A stretch of DNA of 64,000 bases from Burkholderia puraquae (GCF_002099195.1 NZ_NBYX01000023.1:1-64000); one strand, 5' to 3'. Counted from the first letter of the stretch, positions 49,705 through 59,167 are shown. Notes: a model not told the origin generated them from the letters alone. Numbers and translations: made by a program.

Positions 49705-50655
49705 TTAGCGGTAGGCGACGCCCGGCATCACGCAGAGCATCTCGAACGCGAGGTTCGCGCCGGTGAGCGCGGTGGTGCCGGTCGGATCGTACGGCGGCGC
49801 GACTTCGACGAGGTCCGCGCCGACGATATTCAGGCCCTTCATCCCGCGCACGATCTCGAGGCCCTGCTGCACGGTGAGGCCGCCGATCTCCGGCGTGCCG
49901 GTGCCGGGCGCGAACGACGGATCGAGGCCGTCGATGTCGAAGCTCAGATAGACCGGCGTGCCGCCGACGCGTTCGCGCACCTGCGCCATCAGCGGCGCGA
50001 GCGACTTGTTCCAGCAGGCTTCCGCCTGCACCACGGTGAAGCCCTGCTGGCGGCACCAGTCGAAATCGTCCGCGTGGTAGCCGGTGCCGCGCAGGCCGAT
50101 CTGCGTGACCTTGTCGCATTGCAGCAGGCCGTCTTCCACCGCGCGGCGGAACGGCGTGCCGTGCGCGATCTTCTCGCCGAACATCGTGTCGTTCACGTCC
50201 GCGTGCGCATCGACGTGCACGACCGCGACCTTGCCGTACTTTTTATGCAGCGCGCGCAGGATCGGCCACGCGATCGTGTGGTCGCCGCCGAGCGTGATCG
50301 GCCGGCAGCCGTTCGCGACGATCTCGTCGTACGCCTCCTCGATGCGGCGCACCGAGTCTTTCAGGTCGTACGGGTTGGTCGCGACGTCGCCGATGTCGGC
50401 CACCTGCAGCGAATCGAACGGCGCCGCGCGCGTGGCCATGTTGTACGGGCGCAGCAGCACGGATTCGGTACGGATCTGGCGCGGGCCGAAGCGCGAGCCC
50501 GAGCGGTTCGACGTGCCGAGGTCGAGCGGCACGCCGACGAAGCACACGTCGAGGCCGTCGGTCGTCTCGGCTTGCGGCAGCCGCATCATCGTGGCGATGC
50601 CGCCAAAGCGCGGCATCTCGTTGCCGCCCATCGGTTGATTCAGTTCGCGGGGCAT
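49705..50655 (-). CDS. Ureohydrolase (agmatinase/guanidinobutyrase, SpeB/GbuA family)
   Basis: 316 aa. Manganese ligands in PITLGGDHTIAWPIL, VVHVDAHADVNDTMFG and LSFDIDGLDPSFAPGTGTPE. The N-terminal MPRFGGIATMMRLPQ resembles Pseudomonas guanidinobutyrase. The family cleaves agmatine to putrescine and urea, or 4-guanidinobutyrate to GABA and urea. Pairing with an aldehyde dehydrogenase favours the second. A GGAG site precedes the ATG at 50655. Confidence 0.88.
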   Translation of the reverse strand: MPRELNQPMGGNEMPRFGGIATMMRLPQAETTDGLDVCFVGVPLDLGTSNRSGSRFGPRQIRTESVLLRPYNMATRAAPFDSLQVADIGDVATNPYDLKDSVRRIEEAYDEIVANGCRPITLGGDHTIAWPILRALHKKYGKVAVVHVDAHADVNDTMFGEKIAHGTPFRRAVEDGLLQCDKVTQIGLRGTGYHADDFDWCRQQGFTVVQAEACWNKSLAPLMAQVRERVGGTPVYLSFDIDGLDPSFAPGTGTPEIGGLTVQQGLEIVRGMKGLNIVGADLVEVAPPYDPTGTTALTGANLAFEMLCVMPGVAYR

Positions 50656-50822
50656 GGGCCGTCTCCTTTTTCTCAGGTAAAGCGATCGGCCGATGGTAGA
50701 GGAGAACACTCGCGCGAAGATTTTGAAGTCGCAACGTTTACATCGACGGGCGTCGATGCGAGTGGCGCCGCCGCATCGACGCGGCGCAACCGAACGCGGC
50801 CGCGCGGCGAGGCCGGGCCGCG

Positions 50823-51707
50823 TCAGCGCGGGATGGCCGGCGGCGCGGCGCCGTCGTGAGATCCGGCGGAAGGAAACGCGGCCGTTGCCGAACCCCACGC
50901 GGCGAGTTCGCGCTTCGTGCGCACGCCGAGCTTCGCGAACGCGCGCTTCACGTACGACTCGGCCGACGCGACGCGCACGCCGAGGATCCCGGCCGTCTCG
51001 GGCACGGTCTTGCCGGAGAGCAGGTGCTTGCAGGTTTCGTATTCGCGCTTCGACAGCTTCACGCCGTCGGCCGCGATCCGCGCATCGAACTGCGCGAGCG
51101 GATGGACTTCGGGCGTCGGGTGCGCGACGCGCCGCACCGCCGTGGTCGACGCATGCAGTTCGAGCAGCGGGAACAGCACGTCGCTGATGCTGCGAAAGCG
51201 GTTCATCTCGGCGAGCGTGAACGGCGGCCGGTCGCGGCCGCGCTCCAGCGCGATCGAATGCTGCGAATAGCGCGTGCCGCGTGCGAGCACGCATTCGTGC
51301 CCGATACGCACGTCGTCGAACAGCCGCTGGCGGAATTCGCCGGGCGGGATCGCCGCGATGTCGCGCACGACGAGCATCGTGCCCGTCTTGCCGCGCAGCC
51401 CCGCGAACAGCGGGTCGCTGTCGAGAAAGCGCTCGTAGTAGAGCGTCATCACGTCGGAGATTTCGGTGGATTCGGTATCGATGCCGCTGCTGCCGATCCA
51501 TTCGCATCGGTAGCCGGTGGGCATCGAGCCGTCGACGCGCGAGCGTTCGACGTGCGCGACGTCGAGCGGCACCACTTCGTTGAGCAGTTGCGTGAGGCGC
51601 GGCACGAAGTGCGGCGTGCCGACCGTCTCGATCAGCTCGCCCAGCGCCTTGAACGACACGTTGAAGCGGTCGTTGTCGCGGTGGAAGGGGTTCACGTTGA
51701 GCAGCAT
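50823..51707 (-). CDS. LuxR-type HTH regulator (copy 1)
   Basis: 294 aa. The C-terminal LuxR HTH reads KLSKREYETCKHLLSGKTVP, ETAGILGVRVASAESYVKRA, FAKLGVRTKRELAAW. The N-terminal about 200 aa show ALGELIETVGTPHFVPRLTQ, YERFLDSDPLFAGLRGKTGT and GRDRPPFTLAEMNRF. It is clearly paralogous to the regulator at 56152-56982 and not recognisably an autoinducer domain of the LasR type. Divergent from the cupin operon and upstream of the ureohydrolase gene. The ligand is unknown; a polyamine-related cue is inferred from the neighbours. Confidence 0.87.
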   Translation of the reverse strand: MLLNVNPFHRDNDRFNVSFKALGELIETVGTPHFVPRLTQLLNEVVPLDVAHVERSRVDGSMPTGYRCEWIGSSGIDTESTEISDVMTLYYERFLDSDPLFAGLRGKTGTMLVVRDIAAIPPGEFRQRLFDDVRIGHECVLARGTRYSQHSIALERGRDRPPFTLAEMNRFRSISDVLFPLLELHASTTAVRRVAHPTPEVHPLAQFDARIAADGVKLSKREYETCKHLLSGKTVPETAGILGVRVASAESYVKRAFAKLGVRTKRELAAWGSATAAFPSAGSHDGAAPPAIPR

Positions 51708-51823
51708 GCGGTTCCCCGGGTGAAAGGCGGCGCGATTGTAGCGTCGGCAACGAAAAACGTCATTAGGGGGAAACACCGTCGGTTGTCCTGCCGACCCGTT
51801 CGCCCCCGGAAAACACCGCTTGT

Positions 51824-51868
51824 CCCCCCCGGAGGGGGGCATACCGGGGCAGTGTAAATGAGTAACTT
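51824..51868 (+). promoter_or_regulatory. Regulon promoter 1 (cupin-oxidase operon)
   Basis: A C7 block (51824-51830), GGA and a G6 block (51834-51839) form a dyad directly abutting -35 CATACC (51840-51845), then exactly 17 bp to -10 TAACTT (51863-51868). The position fits a LuxR-type activator site overlapping the -35. Upstream, AAACACCG is repeated 40 bp apart (51771, 51811), each followed by TTGTCC. Confidence 0.65.
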
Positions 51869-51906
51869 TGCCTCTGCTTTTTTCAATCAAGAGACGAAAA
51901 GTTCAG

Positions 51907-52251
51907 ATGACCAAACTGATCAAGGACATCCTGCCGCTCGGCGCAGGCATTGGCGAATTCACGAAGCTCGACTTCGGGATGGACGAAAGCGACTGGCGCG
52001 CGGCGGAAGGCAAGAGCGGCAACTACATCGTCGGCTGGTGGGAAGGCAAGGCCGGCTCGGTGGAGTTTCCGGACACCGCGGCCGACGAAGCCGTGTGGCT
52101 CGTCGAGGGCCGGATCGCGCTGACCGACGTCGAAGGCAACCGCAAGGAATTCGCGCCAGGCCAGGGCTACCTGCTGCCGGCCGGCTTCGCGGGCCGCTGG
52201 GAGACGATCGAGGACGCGAAGAAGTTCTACGTGCTGCTCGAGAAGTCGTGA
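51907..52251 (+). CDS. Cupin-domain protein (DUF861-like)
   Basis: 114 aa. A single small beta-barrel: YIVGWWEGKAGSVEFPDTAA, DEAVWLVEGRIALTDVEGNR, EFAPGQGYLLPAGFAGRWET. This is the (S)-ureidoglycine aminohydrolase/DUF861 cupin type, often next to polyamine or ureide catabolism genes. First gene of a + strand operon with the FAD oxidase and MFS. ATG at 51907 follows a weak site. Role unknown; sensing or hydrolysis of a nitrogen compound is possible. Confidence 0.82.
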   Translation: MTKLIKDILPLGAGIGEFTKLDFGMDESDWRAAEGKSGNYIVGWWEGKAGSVEFPDTAADEAVWLVEGRIALTDVEGNRKEFAPGQGYLLPAGFAGRWETIEDAKKFYVLLEKS

Positions 52252-52336
52252 TGTCGGAAGCCGCCGTCGTGGTGTCGTCGTCCGTGTGACGCGCGCCCGG
52301 CGGCGGCTTCGTTTTTCGCGTGTGATGGCTGGGATC

Positions 52337-53794
52337 ATGGAAATGGAAGTCAAGGCAAGAGAGACTGCACCGGTGCAGGCGCACGCAATGCGTGACGCGC
52401 CGGTCGCACTGGGCGTCGAGGCGGCGCTCGCGAATACGAAGCTGTTCCCGTACTGGCTCGACAATCCGGCCGCGCCGGCCGTCGAGCCGGAACTCGTCGG
52501 CGACGTGACGGCCGACCTGCTGATCGTCGGCGGCGGCTTCACGGGGCTGTGGTCGGCGGTGCAGGCGAAGGAGCAGATGCCGCACCTGAACGTGGTGCTG
52601 ATCGAGGCCGGCAAGGTGGCGCACGGCGCATCGGGCCGCGCGGGCGGGATCATCTCGACGTCGGTGATGCACGGGCTGCCGAACGCGGTGCGCGTGTTCC
52701 CGAACGACATCGCGCAGCTCGAGGCATTCGGCCATCGCAACCTCGACGGCTTCGAGGACACGCTGAAGCGCTACGACATCGACGCCGATATCGAGTGGAA
52801 CGGCGAGATGACGGTCGCGGTCGATCCCGAGCATATCGCGCACCTGAAGGGCGACCATGACCTGCATCGCGAGTACGGCCACGACGTCGTGCTGCTGAAC
52901 CGCGAAGAAACGCTCGACCAACTGAATTCGCCGCTGTTCGCGGGCGCGCTGTGGTCGCGCAACCGCAGCGGGATCGTGCACCCGGCGAAGCTCGCGTGGG
53001 GGCTGAAGCGCGCGGCGCTGTCGCTCGGCGTGAAGCTTCATGAACACACGCCGCTCGTGACCGTGACCGACGAAGGCAGCACGGTGTATGTGAAGACGCC
53101 GAAGGGCAGCGTGCGCGCGCCGCGTGTCGTGTTCGGCAGCGGCACCGCGAAGGTCGGGATTCCCGACATCAACCGCCGCGTGATGCAGGTGCGCGACCAC
53201 GTGCTCGCAACCGAGCCGCTCACCGACGAGCAGCTCGCGCGGATCGGCTGGAAGAACCGCCAGGGCGTGTACGACACGCGCACGCAGCTCAACTATTTCC
53301 GGCTGACGAAGAGCAACAACATCATCTTCGGCGGCCTCGTCAGCTATCACTTCGACGGCGATCCGGAGCCGCACCAGGACGGCCAGCGCGAAACGTACTA
53401 CCGGCTCGCGGAAGCGTTCTACCGCACGTTCCCGCAACTGAGCGACGTGCGCTTCTCGCACGCGTGGGGCGGCCCGATCGACTACTGCTCGCGCGGCTCG
53501 GTGTTCGCGAAGCGCTATCTCGGCGACAAGGCCGTGTTCGTCGCCGGCTATACGGGCTTCGGCGTCGCGGCGAGCCGGTTCGGCGCGTTCATGGGGCTGA
53601 ACATCCTGTTCGATCGCGACAGCCCCGAGCGCAAGCTCGACATCGCGAACCAGAGCCCGAGCTACATCCCGCCCGAGCCGATGCGCTGGGTCGCCGCGAA
53701 GATCACGTTCCATGCGTTCGACGGCGCGGATGCGGAAGGCGGCTGGAAGCGCGCGTGGATCAGCGGCCTCAAGGCGATGGGTTTCCCGATGTAA
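52337..53794 (+). CDS. FAD-dependent amine oxidoreductase (PuuB/DAO family)
   Basis: 485 aa. FAD Rossmann motif ADLLIVGGGFTGLWSAVQAK, then VVLIEAGKVAHGASGRAGGI (the second FAD-contact block typical of gamma-glutamylputrescine oxidase and glycine-oxidase relatives), RDHVLATEPLTDEQLARIGW, and the C-terminal FVAGYTGFGVAASRFGAFMG. It would oxidise an amine to an aldehyde plus ammonia and peroxide or reduced acceptor, feeding the aldehyde dehydrogenase encoded nearby. Start choices are ATG at 52325, 52337 or 52343. Confidence 0.86.
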   Translation: MEMEVKARETAPVQAHAMRDAPVALGVEAALANTKLFPYWLDNPAAPAVEPELVGDVTADLLIVGGGFTGLWSAVQAKEQMPHLNVVLIEAGKVAHGASGRAGGIISTSVMHGLPNAVRVFPNDIAQLEAFGHRNLDGFEDTLKRYDIDADIEWNGEMTVAVDPEHIAHLKGDHDLHREYGHDVVLLNREETLDQLNSPLFAGALWSRNRSGIVHPAKLAWGLKRAALSLGVKLHEHTPLVTVTDEGSTVYVKTPKGSVRAPRVVFGSGTAKVGIPDINRRVMQVRDHVLATEPLTDEQLARIGWKNRQGVYDTRTQLNYFRLTKSNNIIFGGLVSYHFDGDPEPHQDGQRETYYRLAEAFYRTFPQLSDVRFSHAWGGPIDYCSRGSVFAKRYLGDKAVFVAGYTGFGVAASRFGAFMGLNILFDRDSPERKLDIANQSPSYIPPEPMRWVAAKITFHAFDGADAEGGWKRAWISGLKAMGFPM

Positions 53795-53895
53795 ACGACG
53801 GCGCGGCGGCCACGCACCAGGCCGCCGCCATGGCGACACCAGGAACGATCCCCAGAGGAGACGGTCCGCGCCGCGGACACGGAGAGAGACACCAG

Positions 53896-55086
53896 ATGAA
53901 TGTAGTCAACCTGCAGGATGAGGCGCGACAGGAAAGCGCGCTGTTCGTCGTCGTGATGCTGCTGCTCGGCGTGCTTGGGCCGACGGTCTTCCTCGGCCTG
54001 CCCGCGATCGTCGGGCAGGTCGAGCGTCATTGGGGCTTCGGCGAAGCGGCGCTCGGGCTGTCGAGCTTCATCGAGGTGCTCGGTGAATCGACGGGCACGC
54101 TGCTCGTCGCGTTCGTGCTCGGGCGCCAGCCGGTCCGGTGGGTGCTCGCAGGCGCGGTGGCGCTCGCGGCCGGCGCGAACCTCGGCACGCTCGCGACGCA
54201 CGGGCTCGTCGCGTATTCGGCATTGCAGTTCATCGCGGGCGTCGGCTCGGGCGGGTTGAACGGCATCGCGCTGCGCTACCTATCGTATTCGCGCGCGCCG
54301 GAACGCAATCTCGGGATCATGCTGATGGGGCAGGTGACGTGGAGCATGGTGCTGCTGGCCTACATCTTCCCGATGCTGAGCGATGCATGGGGCGCGCACG
54401 GCGTGTTCGGGTTCGTCGCGTGCGTGCTCGGCATGTTCGTGCTCGCGACGCCGCTGTTTCGCCGCGGCGAGACGATGGCCGCACCGGCGCCGGCCGGCGT
54501 GGCCGGCCGCATCGACCGCAAGGGCGCGATGCTCGTGCTGTGTGCGCAGCTCGCGTTGTACGGCGGCGTCGGCGTCGTGTGGACCTTCCTCGAGAAGATC
54601 GGCACCGATGCTGGCCTGAGCGGCAAGTCGGTCTCGCTCGTGCTCGGTATCGCGAACATCGCGAGCCTCGTGATCTGCGCGGCGATGCCGACACTCGGCG
54701 CGGGAGCGGGCCTGCGCCGCTGGGCGCTCGTGAACCTCGGCGGCTGCGCGGTCGCGGCCGTGCTGCTCGCGATGCCGGCATCGGCCGCGACGTTCACGCT
54801 CGGCGCGATCGTGTTCATCGGCTGCTGGACCGGCGGCGCGTTGCTGATCTACGCGACGATTCCGCAGTACGACCTGGTCGGCAAATCGGCCGCGCTGTCG
54901 CCGGGCTGCGTCGCGCTCGGCTATGGCGTCGGCTCGGTCGCGGGCGGCTCGCTGATCGAGAGCGCGGGCACGCAGCCGGCGCTGATCGCGGCGATCGTGC
55001 TGTGCGCGGTGGCGTTCCTCTGCTACCGGCGGCTGCGGCCAGCCGTGTTCGGCATGGAACGCGCGCTTGCAGCGGCACCTGAATGA
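53896..55086 (+). CDS. Major facilitator superfamily transporter
   Basis: 396 aa with twelve hydrophobic segments, beginning after a short N-tail (MNVVNLQDEARQESALFVVV). It has an MFS-like loop between helices 2 and 3 (VLGRQPVRWVLAGAVA) and GVGSGGLNGIALRYLSYSRA in the first half. Co-transcribed with the FAD oxidase 101 bp upstream. A substrate of this catabolic region (polyamine, guanidino acid or acylated form) or a waste product is the likely cargo. Confidence 0.82.
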   Translation: MNVVNLQDEARQESALFVVVMLLLGVLGPTVFLGLPAIVGQVERHWGFGEAALGLSSFIEVLGESTGTLLVAFVLGRQPVRWVLAGAVALAAGANLGTLATHGLVAYSALQFIAGVGSGGLNGIALRYLSYSRAPERNLGIMLMGQVTWSMVLLAYIFPMLSDAWGAHGVFGFVACVLGMFVLATPLFRRGETMAAPAPAGVAGRIDRKGAMLVLCAQLALYGGVGVVWTFLEKIGTDAGLSGKSVSLVLGIANIASLVICAAMPTLGAGAGLRRWALVNLGGCAVAAVLLAMPASAATFTLGAIVFIGCWTGGALLIYATIPQYDLVGKSAALSPGCVALGYGVGSVAGGSLIESAGTQPALIAAIVLCAVAFLCYRRLRPAVFGMERALAAAPE

Positions 55087-55215
55087 CGGTTGCGATGCGC
55101 GCCGCTGCCGATGGCGGCGCGCGTCCGGTTCGGTTCATCGGCGAAGGCGGCCGGCGTGGCGTGCGATGCGCGTCGTGCGGGCCGGGCAACGCGCACAGGC
55201 GCAGCGGCTGGAAGC

Positions 55216-56136
55216 ATGTTCTCGAATACCTCCGATCTCGATCTCCGGCTCATCCGGGTTTTTCTGGCCGTCGTCGACGCACGCGGCATCACGGCTGCCG
55301 AGGCGTCGCTCGGCGTGCGGCAGTCGACGATCAGCACGCAGCTGTCGGCGCTCGAGGCGCGCGTCGGCTTCAAGCTGTGCGATCGCGGGCGCGGCGGCTT
55401 TCGCCTGACGTCGAAGGGCGAACGCTTCGCGGCCACCGCGCGCACGCTCGTCGCGGCGACTTCCGAATTCGTCGCGCGCGTGCGCGACATCGACCGCAAG
55501 CTGGTCGGCACGCTGTCGATCGGCCTGATCGGCCAGGCGCCGCTCGTCGAGAACGCGCGCGTGGCCGATGCGATCGGTGCATTCCGCAAGCGCGACCAGG
55601 CCGTCACGTTCGCGATGAAGGTGGCGTCGCCGCAGGAGCTGGAGGAAAGCCTCGTCAACAACCAGCTCGATCTCGCGATCGGCTATTTCTGGCATCGCGT
55701 GCCGGGGCTGCTCTACACGCCGCTCTTCACCGAGCAGCAGGCGATCTACTGCGGGCGCGGGCACCCGCTGTTCCATGCGTCGCGGCCCGTGACGGCGGAC
55801 GACCTGCAGCTTCACGACTGGGTCTGGCGCACCTATCCGGTGCCGGAGGAGCAATATCCGCTGCCCGAGCGGCGCGTGACCGCGAGCGCGGACAGCATCG
55901 AGGCCGCGACGATCCTGATCCTGTCGGGCGGCCATCTCGGCTACCTGCCCGCGCACTACGCGGAGCCGTTCGAGCAGCGCGGGCTCGTAAAGGCCGTCGG
56001 CCGCGCGACGTTCAGCTTCGACGTGCCGCTGCATCTCGCGATGAGGCGCAGCGCGAGCGACAAGCCGATCGTCGACGCGTTCTGCGAGGACCTGCTGCGC
56101 GCATTCAACATCAAGGCGGCCGCGCTGGCCGCATAA
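55216..56136 (+). CDS. LysR-family transcriptional regulator
   Basis: 306 aa. HTH: LIRVFLAVVDARGITAAEAS .. RQSTISTQLSALEARVGFKL. The effector domain begins GTLSIGLIGQAPLVENARVA. It lies on the + strand after the MFS gene (129 bp) and converges with the second LuxR gene (15 bp). Third regulator in this catabolic region, so control is probably layered. Confidence 0.88.
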   Translation: MFSNTSDLDLRLIRVFLAVVDARGITAAEASLGVRQSTISTQLSALEARVGFKLCDRGRGGFRLTSKGERFAATARTLVAATSEFVARVRDIDRKLVGTLSIGLIGQAPLVENARVADAIGAFRKRDQAVTFAMKVASPQELEESLVNNQLDLAIGYFWHRVPGLLYTPLFTEQQAIYCGRGHPLFHASRPVTADDLQLHDWVWRTYPVPEEQYPLPERRVTASADSIEAATILILSGGHLGYLPAHYAEPFEQRGLVKAVGRATFSFDVPLHLAMRRSASDKPIVDAFCEDLLRAFNIKAAALAA

Positions 56137-56151
56137 GCGGGCGTCGCGCGT

Positions 56152-56982
56152 TCAGCAGTCGACCAGCACCCAGTCGAACAGCTCGCGGCGCGTGCGCACG
56201 CCGAGTTTCGCGAACGCGCGCTTCACGTACGACTCGGCCGTCGACAGCTTCACGTCGAGCTGCTGCGCGGCCTCGGGCACCGAGCGCCCGCACAGCATCA
56301 GCCGGCAGATCTCGTGCTCGCGGCGCGACAGCTGCACGTCCTGCCGTTCCAGGCGCGCGTCGAAGCTCGCCTGCGACGCGGCATTCACCGACACCGCCGC
56401 CACGCGCCGTGCCGCGCAGGTGCGCGCGTGCAGCTCGAACATCGGGAACAGCAGGTCGACCATCTGCCGGAAGTGGAACAGCTCGTCCGTGCTGAACGCG
56501 GCCCGCCCGACGGTGCGCGCGAGCCCGAGCGCGTACTGCAGGTGTGCGTTGCCGTGCACGAGCAGGCACTCCTGCGCGATGCCGGGCTCGTCGAAGATCC
56601 GGCGGCGGAATTCGCCGTGCGCGATGCCGTCGACATGGCGCTGCACCAGCAGCGTACCGGCCTTGCCGCGCAGCGGCGCGACCAGCGGGTCGACCTGGCA
56701 GTAGTCCTGGTAATAGACATCCATCACGCGCAGCGTATCGGCCGCGAAGCGCAGGCTGCCGCTGCCGAGCCATTCGACGACGAAGCCCGACGTGCTGCTC
56801 GTGTCCGCGCGCCAGCGTTCGAGGTGCACGGCGTCGGCGTCGATGCTGTCGTTGACGAACGCCGTGACCGCGCCGACGAAATCCGGCGTGCCGACCGCGC
56901 GCAGCGTCGCGCCGAGCGTGTCGGGGCGCACGCCGATCAGGTAGTGGCCGCGGGCGGCCGGGTCGGGCTGGAGAAGTCGCAT
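56152..56982 (-). CDS. LuxR-type HTH regulator (copy 2)
   Basis: 276 aa, paralogue of the regulator at 50823-51707. Shared blocks: TLRAVGTPDFVGAVTAFVND, DPLVAPLRGKAGTLLVQRHV, GEFRRRIFDEPGIAQECLLV, and HTH QLSRREHEICRLMLCGRSVP, EAAQQLDVKLSTAESYVKRA, FAKLGVRTRRELFDW. Divergent from the amidohydrolase gene, repeating the regulator/target geometry of copy 1. Starts at the ATG at 56982. Confidence 0.87.
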   Translation of the reverse strand: MRLLQPDPAARGHYLIGVRPDTLGATLRAVGTPDFVGAVTAFVNDSIDADAVHLERWRADTSSTSGFVVEWLGSGSLRFAADTLRVMDVYYQDYCQVDPLVAPLRGKAGTLLVQRHVDGIAHGEFRRRIFDEPGIAQECLLVHGNAHLQYALGLARTVGRAAFSTDELFHFRQMVDLLFPMFELHARTCAARRVAAVSVNAASQASFDARLERQDVQLSRREHEICRLMLCGRSVPEAAQQLDVKLSTAESYVKRAFAKLGVRTRRELFDWVLVDC

Positions 56983-57134
56983 GGTCGGGCGTGGGCGGTC
57001 AGGGGACAGCGCGACGTTACGCGAACGCCGTACCCGCGTCAGCCGGGAATTCACCGGATTCGCCCCGCGGATTTCGCGCGTTGTCCCCAAAACGACGACA
57101 AGACCGTGCGCGCGGCGGCCGGAATTCGCCCGAG

Positions 57135-57180
57135 CCCCCGCAGCGGGGGGGCATACCGCCGCGAATCGTCTGCCTATAGT
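57135..57180 (+). promoter_or_regulatory. Regulon promoter 2 (amidohydrolase)
   Basis: C5 block (57135-57139), GCAGC, G7 block (57145-57151) abutting -35 CATACC (57152-57157), then 17 bp to -10 TATAGT (57175-57180). Same layout as the promoter at 51824-51868. A TTGTCCCC element lies upstream at 57081-57088. Confidence 0.65.
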
Positions 57181-57220
57181 GAAAGCACTTCGAAAACCTG
57201 ATCAACAGAAAGGACAGGCC

Positions 57221-58951
57221 ATGCAGATGCAACCGACGCCCGCCGCAAAGGATTCGGCACCGGCGGATTTCGTTCTGGTCAACGCGAAGGTCTATACCGT
57301 CGATCCGCACAAGCCGTGGGCGCAGGCCGTCGCCGTGCGCGACGGCCGGATCGTCCACGTCGGCGATACGGCGGCCGTGCAGGCGTACGTCGGCGCGGAT
57401 ACGAAAGTCGTCGAGGCGGCCGGCCGGCTCGTGCTGCCGGGCTTCGTCGAATCGCACTGGCACTTCGAGACGACCGCCTTCGCGTTCCAGGCGTTCGTGA
57501 ACTACGAGGATCCGCAGAAGGTGCTCGCCGCGCTGCGCGCGTACGTCGAGTCGCATCCGGACGAGCCGGCGATCACCGGGATGGGCTGGGTGCAGGCGAC
57601 GATTCCGTCGGCGCTGCTGCGCAAGGAGACGCTCGACGCGATCTGCGCGGATCGCCCCGTGTGCCTGCTGTCGACCGATTTCCATTCGATGTGGGTGAAC
57701 TCGAAGGCGCTGGAGATCGCCGGCATCGACGCATCGACGCCGGCCGTGCAGGAAGGCGCGAGCTGGTTCGAGAAGGACGCGGCGACCGGCGAGCCGACCG
57801 GCCTGATCGTCGATGGCGCCGCGTATTCGTTGCTGATGCAGCGAATCAGCGCGGCCGGCCTGCTGCCGACCGGCATCGACCTGTACCTGAAATCGATCCC
57901 GCCGTGGCAGAAGAAGCTGTGCGCCGCGGGCGTGACGACCGTGTTCGACGCGGGCTTCTTCGATCCGAGCGGCGACCAGTCGCTGCTGTACGAGACGCTG
58001 CAGACGATGGAACGCGCGGGCGACCTGAAGCTGCGCGTGGTCGGCAGCGTCGCGGTGATCGGCGAGATCGACGATCCGGTCGGCACGCTGGTCAGGTATC
58101 GCGCGCAGTACGATTCGCCGCTCGTGAAGGCGCGCGCGCTGAAGCTGTTCCTCGACGGCACCGAGGCGAACCACACCGCGTACCTGCTCGAACCGTACGC
58201 GGACCGCCCCGACACCCGCGGCGCGCCGACGATGCCGGCCGACACGTTCAACCGCTATCTGCTCGAAGCCGATCGCGTGAACGCGAACGTGATGGTCCAC
58301 TGCGTCGGCGACGCGGCCGTGCGGATGGCGCTCGACGGCTTCGACGCGGTCAACCGCACGAACCCGCCGCGCGATCGCCGCCATGTGATCACGCACGCGT
58401 TCCTCACGCATCCGGACGACATCCCGCGCTTCCGCCGCGCGGGCGTGATGGCAAACACGCAGTTGCAGTGGGGCGTGGTCGACGCGTACACCGAACAATT
58501 GCGCGACCACTACGGCCACACGCGCTGGAGCAACATGTACAAGTTCCGCACGTTCCTCGACGAAGGCGTGACGGTGTCGATCGGCATGGACGGCCTTGCG
58601 TGCCAGTGCCGCTGCCAGCACAAGCCGCTCGAACACATCGAGTCGGGCCATACGCGCCAGCTCGCGGGCGAGCCCGATGCGCCGGTGTTCCCGGACATCG
58701 CCGAGCGCCTGAGCATTCCGCAGCTGATCGCCGCATACACGATCCACGGCGCGTACCAGCTCGGGATGGAGCACGAGGTCGGCTCGCTCACGCCCGGCAA
58801 GCGCGCGGATCTCGTCGTGCTCGAGCACGACCTGTTCGAGGTCGGCCAGTACGACATCGGCCGCATCGACGTCGCGCTGACGATGATGGACGGCCGCGTC
58901 ACGCACGTGGGCGACGGCTTCGGCGCGCGCACGGGCGTGCAGGCATCCTGA
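57221..58951 (+). CDS. Metal-dependent amidohydrolase (YtcJ-like, amidohydrolase 3 family)
   Basis: 576 aa. Metal site H-x-H in GFVESHWHFETTAFAFQAFV, a TIM-barrel Lys region KARALKLFLDGTEANHTAYL, HCVGDAAVRMALDGFDAV, HVITHAFLTHPDDIPRFRRA and the late Asp in VSIGMDGLACQ, with the composite-domain end GKRADLVVLEHDLF. Cytoplasmic (no signal). The family hydrolyses amide bonds, and some members cut N-acyl amines. The substrate is not determined. Solo gene behind its own regulon promoter. Confidence 0.86.
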   Translation: MQMQPTPAAKDSAPADFVLVNAKVYTVDPHKPWAQAVAVRDGRIVHVGDTAAVQAYVGADTKVVEAAGRLVLPGFVESHWHFETTAFAFQAFVNYEDPQKVLAALRAYVESHPDEPAITGMGWVQATIPSALLRKETLDAICADRPVCLLSTDFHSMWVNSKALEIAGIDASTPAVQEGASWFEKDAATGEPTGLIVDGAAYSLLMQRISAAGLLPTGIDLYLKSIPPWQKKLCAAGVTTVFDAGFFDPSGDQSLLYETLQTMERAGDLKLRVVGSVAVIGEIDDPVGTLVRYRAQYDSPLVKARALKLFLDGTEANHTAYLLEPYADRPDTRGAPTMPADTFNRYLLEADRVNANVMVHCVGDAAVRMALDGFDAVNRTNPPRDRRHVITHAFLTHPDDIPRFRRAGVMANTQLQWGVVDAYTEQLRDHYGHTRWSNMYKFRTFLDEGVTVSIGMDGLACQCRCQHKPLEHIESGHTRQLAGEPDAPVFPDIAERLSIPQLIAAYTIHGAYQLGMEHEVGSLTPGKRADLVVLEHDLFEVGQYDIGRIDVALTMMDGRVTHVGDGFGARTGVQAS

Positions 58952-59061
58952 GCGGTCGCCGGCTGACCTGACGAAGCGGTGACGGATGCTTTCGAAACGC
59001 CTCCATGTTGGCCCGATCGGGGCATCCGCCCGCAACCGGATGCCCCGATTGTGCGGCGTGT

Positions 59062-59106
59062 CCCCCTATTGGCAGGGCAGACCGGCCAATTTCCTCTGGC
59101 TACATT
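59062..59106 (+). promoter_or_regulatory. Regulon promoter 3 (potF-DUF3138-acylase)
   Basis: C5 block (59062-59066), then GGCAGGG and -35 CAGACC (59078-59083), 17 bp to -10 TACATT (59101-59106). The G block is weaker than in promoters 1 and 2, but order and spacing agree. Confidence 0.55.
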
Positions 59107-59167
59107 TTCCCGGACCGAAGCACACACCGCTCATCGCGAGCGGATCATGATATCGACGGAGGAAACC

